The translations under genes and the position numbers were made by a program. Below the pieces are notes generated by a model. The model had not been told where the DNA came from. It ran no database searches and saw nothing but the letters and a program-made list of their open reading frames with translations. A stretch of 64,000 bases of DNA from Ww85 sp963745765 (lineage in GTDB: Bacteria; Desulfobacterota; Desulfobulbia; Desulfobulbales; Desulfocapsaceae). Positions 62,360-64,000 of this stretch are shown here, one piece after another (position 1 is the first letter of the stretch; each line of letters begins with the position of its first letter). Location of the stretch: NCBI GenBank assembly GCA_963745765.1, contig CAVUYQ010000018.1:236583-300582 (forward strand). Reading direction: 5' to 3'.

Positions 62360-62530
62360 TTACCAGCGTTCAGTGCCAACGAGCTGGCTGACGTTTAGGC
62401 AGCGTGATTTTTCTTCTTCATCAAGTTCTTCCTTGAAGTCAATATTTCCCTTTATATCATCAAGATAACAGGCATATTCAGCGCCGTCCTTATCTTTGAT
62501 CCAGACAATCGATTCGTAACCGCCTTTCAT
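62360..62530 (-). CDS. Conserved-looking 56-aa small protein
   Basis: Very short gene with an excellent AAAGGAGA ribosome binding site seven bases before ATG at 62530. The product starts MKGGYESIVWIKDKDGAEYA and ends LNVSQLVGTERW, stop TAA at 62360; it is acidic, soluble, with KGNIDFKEELDEEEKS in the middle and two cysteines. The start signal and protein-like composition make it convincing; function unknown. It converges on the class II aldolase gene and its upstream side faces the PAS-LuxR regulator, so the two may share a divergent promoter region. Confidence 0.7.
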   Translation of the reverse strand: MKGGYESIVWIKDKDGAEYACYLDDIKGNIDFKEELDEEEKSRCLNVSQLVGTERW

Positions 62531-62689
62531 AACCGTCTCCTTTTTGTTGTATTCTCCTTTTCAGGCTTGTCTTAAAAATAGGGAGAACGTATTATGAGAG
62601 CAATGGGGTTAAAACAGGGTTTAAATGATAGTGATAACTACCATTGAGTAACAGCGAATGATTGATGCATCCAGGCTAAGGGAGATGCC

Positions 62690-63538
62690 ATGAATATCTA
62701 CCAGGTAGCGCTTGACTCGATCTCGGCGCATGTTGCAATACTTGATGAAACCGGTCAGATAATTGAGACTAACCGGGCCTGGCAGGAATTTGGTCTAAAA
62801 AACGGCATCACTGTTGAACCATCGTGTATCGGTCTGAACTATCTGTCTACTTGTGACAGGGCGGCAAAAGAAGGTCACAGCGAACCGGCCGTCATTGCGG
62901 GAGGAATACGGCAGGTGCTTAGTGGTGAGATTGAGGAGTTTTTCATCAACTATCCGTGTCATTCACCCACTGAGGAACGCTGGTTTGCCCTAAGGGTCGT
63001 CAGGTTTCGGGATCCTGATGCCAACAAGGTTATCCTGTCGCACGAAAATATAACACCGCTCATGCAGGCTCATCGGAATCTGGCCGAGAAGGAGAAGGAC
63101 ATTCGGGAACAGGCTGAAAAGCTGGAAGAGAGCAATATTGCCCTGAGGGTCCTTCTCGATCATCGGCAGAAAGATCGTATTCAGCTCGAAGAGAATATGC
63201 TGGCTAATACGAGAACTCTTGTGCTGCCATATGTCCAGCAACTCATGGAGACAAGGCTGCCGAAACGTGAGCGCACAATGGTGGAAATCATTGCAGAGCG
63301 TCTCAACGAAATAACGTCACCGTTCCTGAACCGGCTCACATCATTAAATAGTGTACTGACCCCGCAGGAAATAAAAGTGGCTGTGATGGTCAGGGAAGGC
63401 CGCAGCAGTGCAGAGATTGCCGACGTACTGATGATCACTGTCAGTGCTATTGATTTTCATCGCAAGCAGATCAGAAAGAAACTGGGTATGACAGGAAGCG
63501 GTAGAAACTTGCGCTCATATTTGTTATCTCTTGGCTAA
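62690..63538 (+). CDS. PAS-LuxR transcriptional regulator
   Basis: 282 aa. N-terminal PAS domain (about 5-125, ISAHVAILDETGQIIETNRAWQEFG to FALRVVRFRDPDANKVILSHENIT), a coiled-coil linker (about 125-190) and a C-terminal LuxR-type helix-turn-helix (about 222-282, VLTPQEIKVAVMVREGRSSAEIADVLMITVSAIDFHRKQIRKKLG). No membrane segments, so cytoplasmic. The PAS ligand is not visible. Such proteins occur in many Desulfobacterota, often in multiple copies. Target genes are not indicated by operators here. Confidence 0.9.
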   Translation: MNIYQVALDSISAHVAILDETGQIIETNRAWQEFGLKNGITVEPSCIGLNYLSTCDRAAKEGHSEPAVIAGGIRQVLSGEIEEFFINYPCHSPTEERWFALRVVRFRDPDANKVILSHENITPLMQAHRNLAEKEKDIREQAEKLEESNIALRVLLDHRQKDRIQLEENMLANTRTLVLPYVQQLMETRLPKRERTMVEIIAERLNEITSPFLNRLTSLNSVLTPQEIKVAVMVREGRSSAEIADVLMITVSAIDFHRKQIRKKLGMTGSGRNLRSYLLSLG

Positions 63539-63602
63539 AGAGCAATGGTAGATAGAAGTGAAATTAAGAAGGGACATGATGCAGGAAAGGCGGGGTTTGC
63601 AG

Positions 63603-63866
63603 ATGAAACGACCAAAGGTTAAATTGCTGGTGCTGACAACGTGCATCCAGTGTAAGGCCCTGAAGGATTTGTTGTCCGCCCATGGCGTTGATTTTGAATC
63701 AACCGATGTTGACTTGTTGTTCAAGGATGAGCGGGATGAACTGTTCGAAAAGATGGCACCGTACAATGAGAAGAAGGCCTTTCCGGTGACCTTCATCGGC
63801 AAAAAGGCCATCGTCGGTTTTCAGAAATCTCTTATCATGGAAGAGCTGAAACTTACCTATGAATGA
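63603..63866 (+). CDS. Glutaredoxin-like protein
   Basis: 87 aa from ATG 63603 (MKRPKVKLLVL); an earlier ATG at 63576 with GAAGGG is possible and would add nine residues. The active site is TTCIQCKALKDLL (CxxC), the cis-proline is in KKAFPVTFIGKKAIVGF, and the body has the usual beta-alpha-beta pattern. It overlaps the next gene, a ferredoxin:thioredoxin reductase, by eight bases, so electrons probably pass from ferredoxin through that reductase to this glutaredoxin. Confidence 0.85.
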   Translation: MKRPKVKLLVLTTCIQCKALKDLLSAHGVDFESTDVDLLFKDERDELFEKMAPYNEKKAFPVTFIGKKAIVGFQKSLIMEELKLTYE

Positions 63867-64000
63867 AAAGCAGTTATACGAACAGTTGAAAAAGATCAAT
63901 GAACCCAAAGGGTATTTTTTTAACGGGGACATGGATACAACCATGTCTCTGATCAGCGGCCTGATCACCAACAGGAAGCGCTACGGTTACATGTGCTGTC
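63859..64000 (+). CDS. Ferredoxin:thioredoxin reductase catalytic subunit (3' partial)
   Basis: The first 47 residues (MNEKQLYEQLKKINEPKGYFFNGD...) end at YGYMCC, the start of the CPCR motif region that carries the 4Fe-4S cluster and redox cysteines in this family. ATG 63859 overlaps the glutaredoxin stop (TATGAATGA). The rest lies outside the window. Anaerobic bacteria use such enzymes to reduce thiol proteins with ferredoxin. Confidence 0.85.
   Translation, partial: MNEKQLYEQLKKINEPKGYFFNGDMDTTMSLISGLITNRKRYGYMCC

Overview
The window looks like a chromosome segment of an anaerobic Desulfobacterota-type bacterium (my inference, closest in feel to Desulfobulbales). The reasons are indolepyruvate:ferredoxin oxidoreductase with arylacetate-CoA ligases, a ferredoxin:thioredoxin reductase, an H-NOX with its hybrid kinase, and a probable selenocysteine-containing rhodanese. 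Base composition is moderate in GC except for an AT-rich island at about 33.9-36.3 kb.

Regions. 1-10.4 kb (+): iorA (cut at the window edge), iorB, paaK, an ACT-domain protein, livKHMGF and a second paaK, which reads as an aryl-pyruvate/arylacetate catabolism and amino-acid uptake operon. 10.4-14.4 kb: rph, a radical SAM protein, a Nim/pyridoxamine-oxidase-like protein, glyA, and an IscA-like protein on the other strand. 14.6-19.9 kb (-): hybrid histidine kinase coupled to H-NOX, then chrA. 20.3-24.7 kb: zinc ribbon protein, ABC1/UbiB kinase, SpoIIAA-like protein, a wrecked ISL3 element, a DUF2934 protein. 25-32 kb: sparse small genes, a GAF/sigma-54 activator, the rhodanese with an in-frame TGA, a ComEA-like protein, a PHP phosphatase, an IS4 remnant. 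32.7-38.7 kb: an accessory island of short + strand genes with attC-like dyads and MITEs, then an MBL hydrolase and a GntR regulator. 39.2-44.6 kb: sugar ABC transporter operon with an SMP-30 lactonase. 44.9-50.9 kb: DUF2339 membrane protein, HpcH/HpaI aldolase, molybdopterin oxidoreductase. 52.3-62.3 kb: LacI regulator, operator array and a catabolic operon (creatininase-fold hydrolase, UPF0261, TIM-barrel isomerase, TctCBA-type transporter, zinc alcohol dehydrogenase, odd class II aldolase). 62.4-64 kb: small protein, PAS-LuxR regulator, glutaredoxin, FTR.

Most notable: (1) a rhodanese whose frame continues through TGA with a SECIS-like hairpin directly downstream; (2) the LacI-controlled operon, whose dehydrogenase/creatininase-fold hydrolase/TIM-barrel trio resembles the Thermotoga-type inositol route but comes with UPF0261, a tripartite tricarboxylate transporter and a class II aldolase homologue that has lost two zinc histidines and gained five clustered cysteines; (3) two non-autonomous transposable element families, one of 137-140 bp with 8-bp target duplications (four copies) and one of 143 bp with 4-bp duplications (two copies).

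Caution: roughly twenty genes or gene segments are broken by single-base frameshifts, and nearly all can be repaired by removing one base. That bias looks like sequence error rather than decay, so the broken genes are listed as disrupted but may be intact in the organism.
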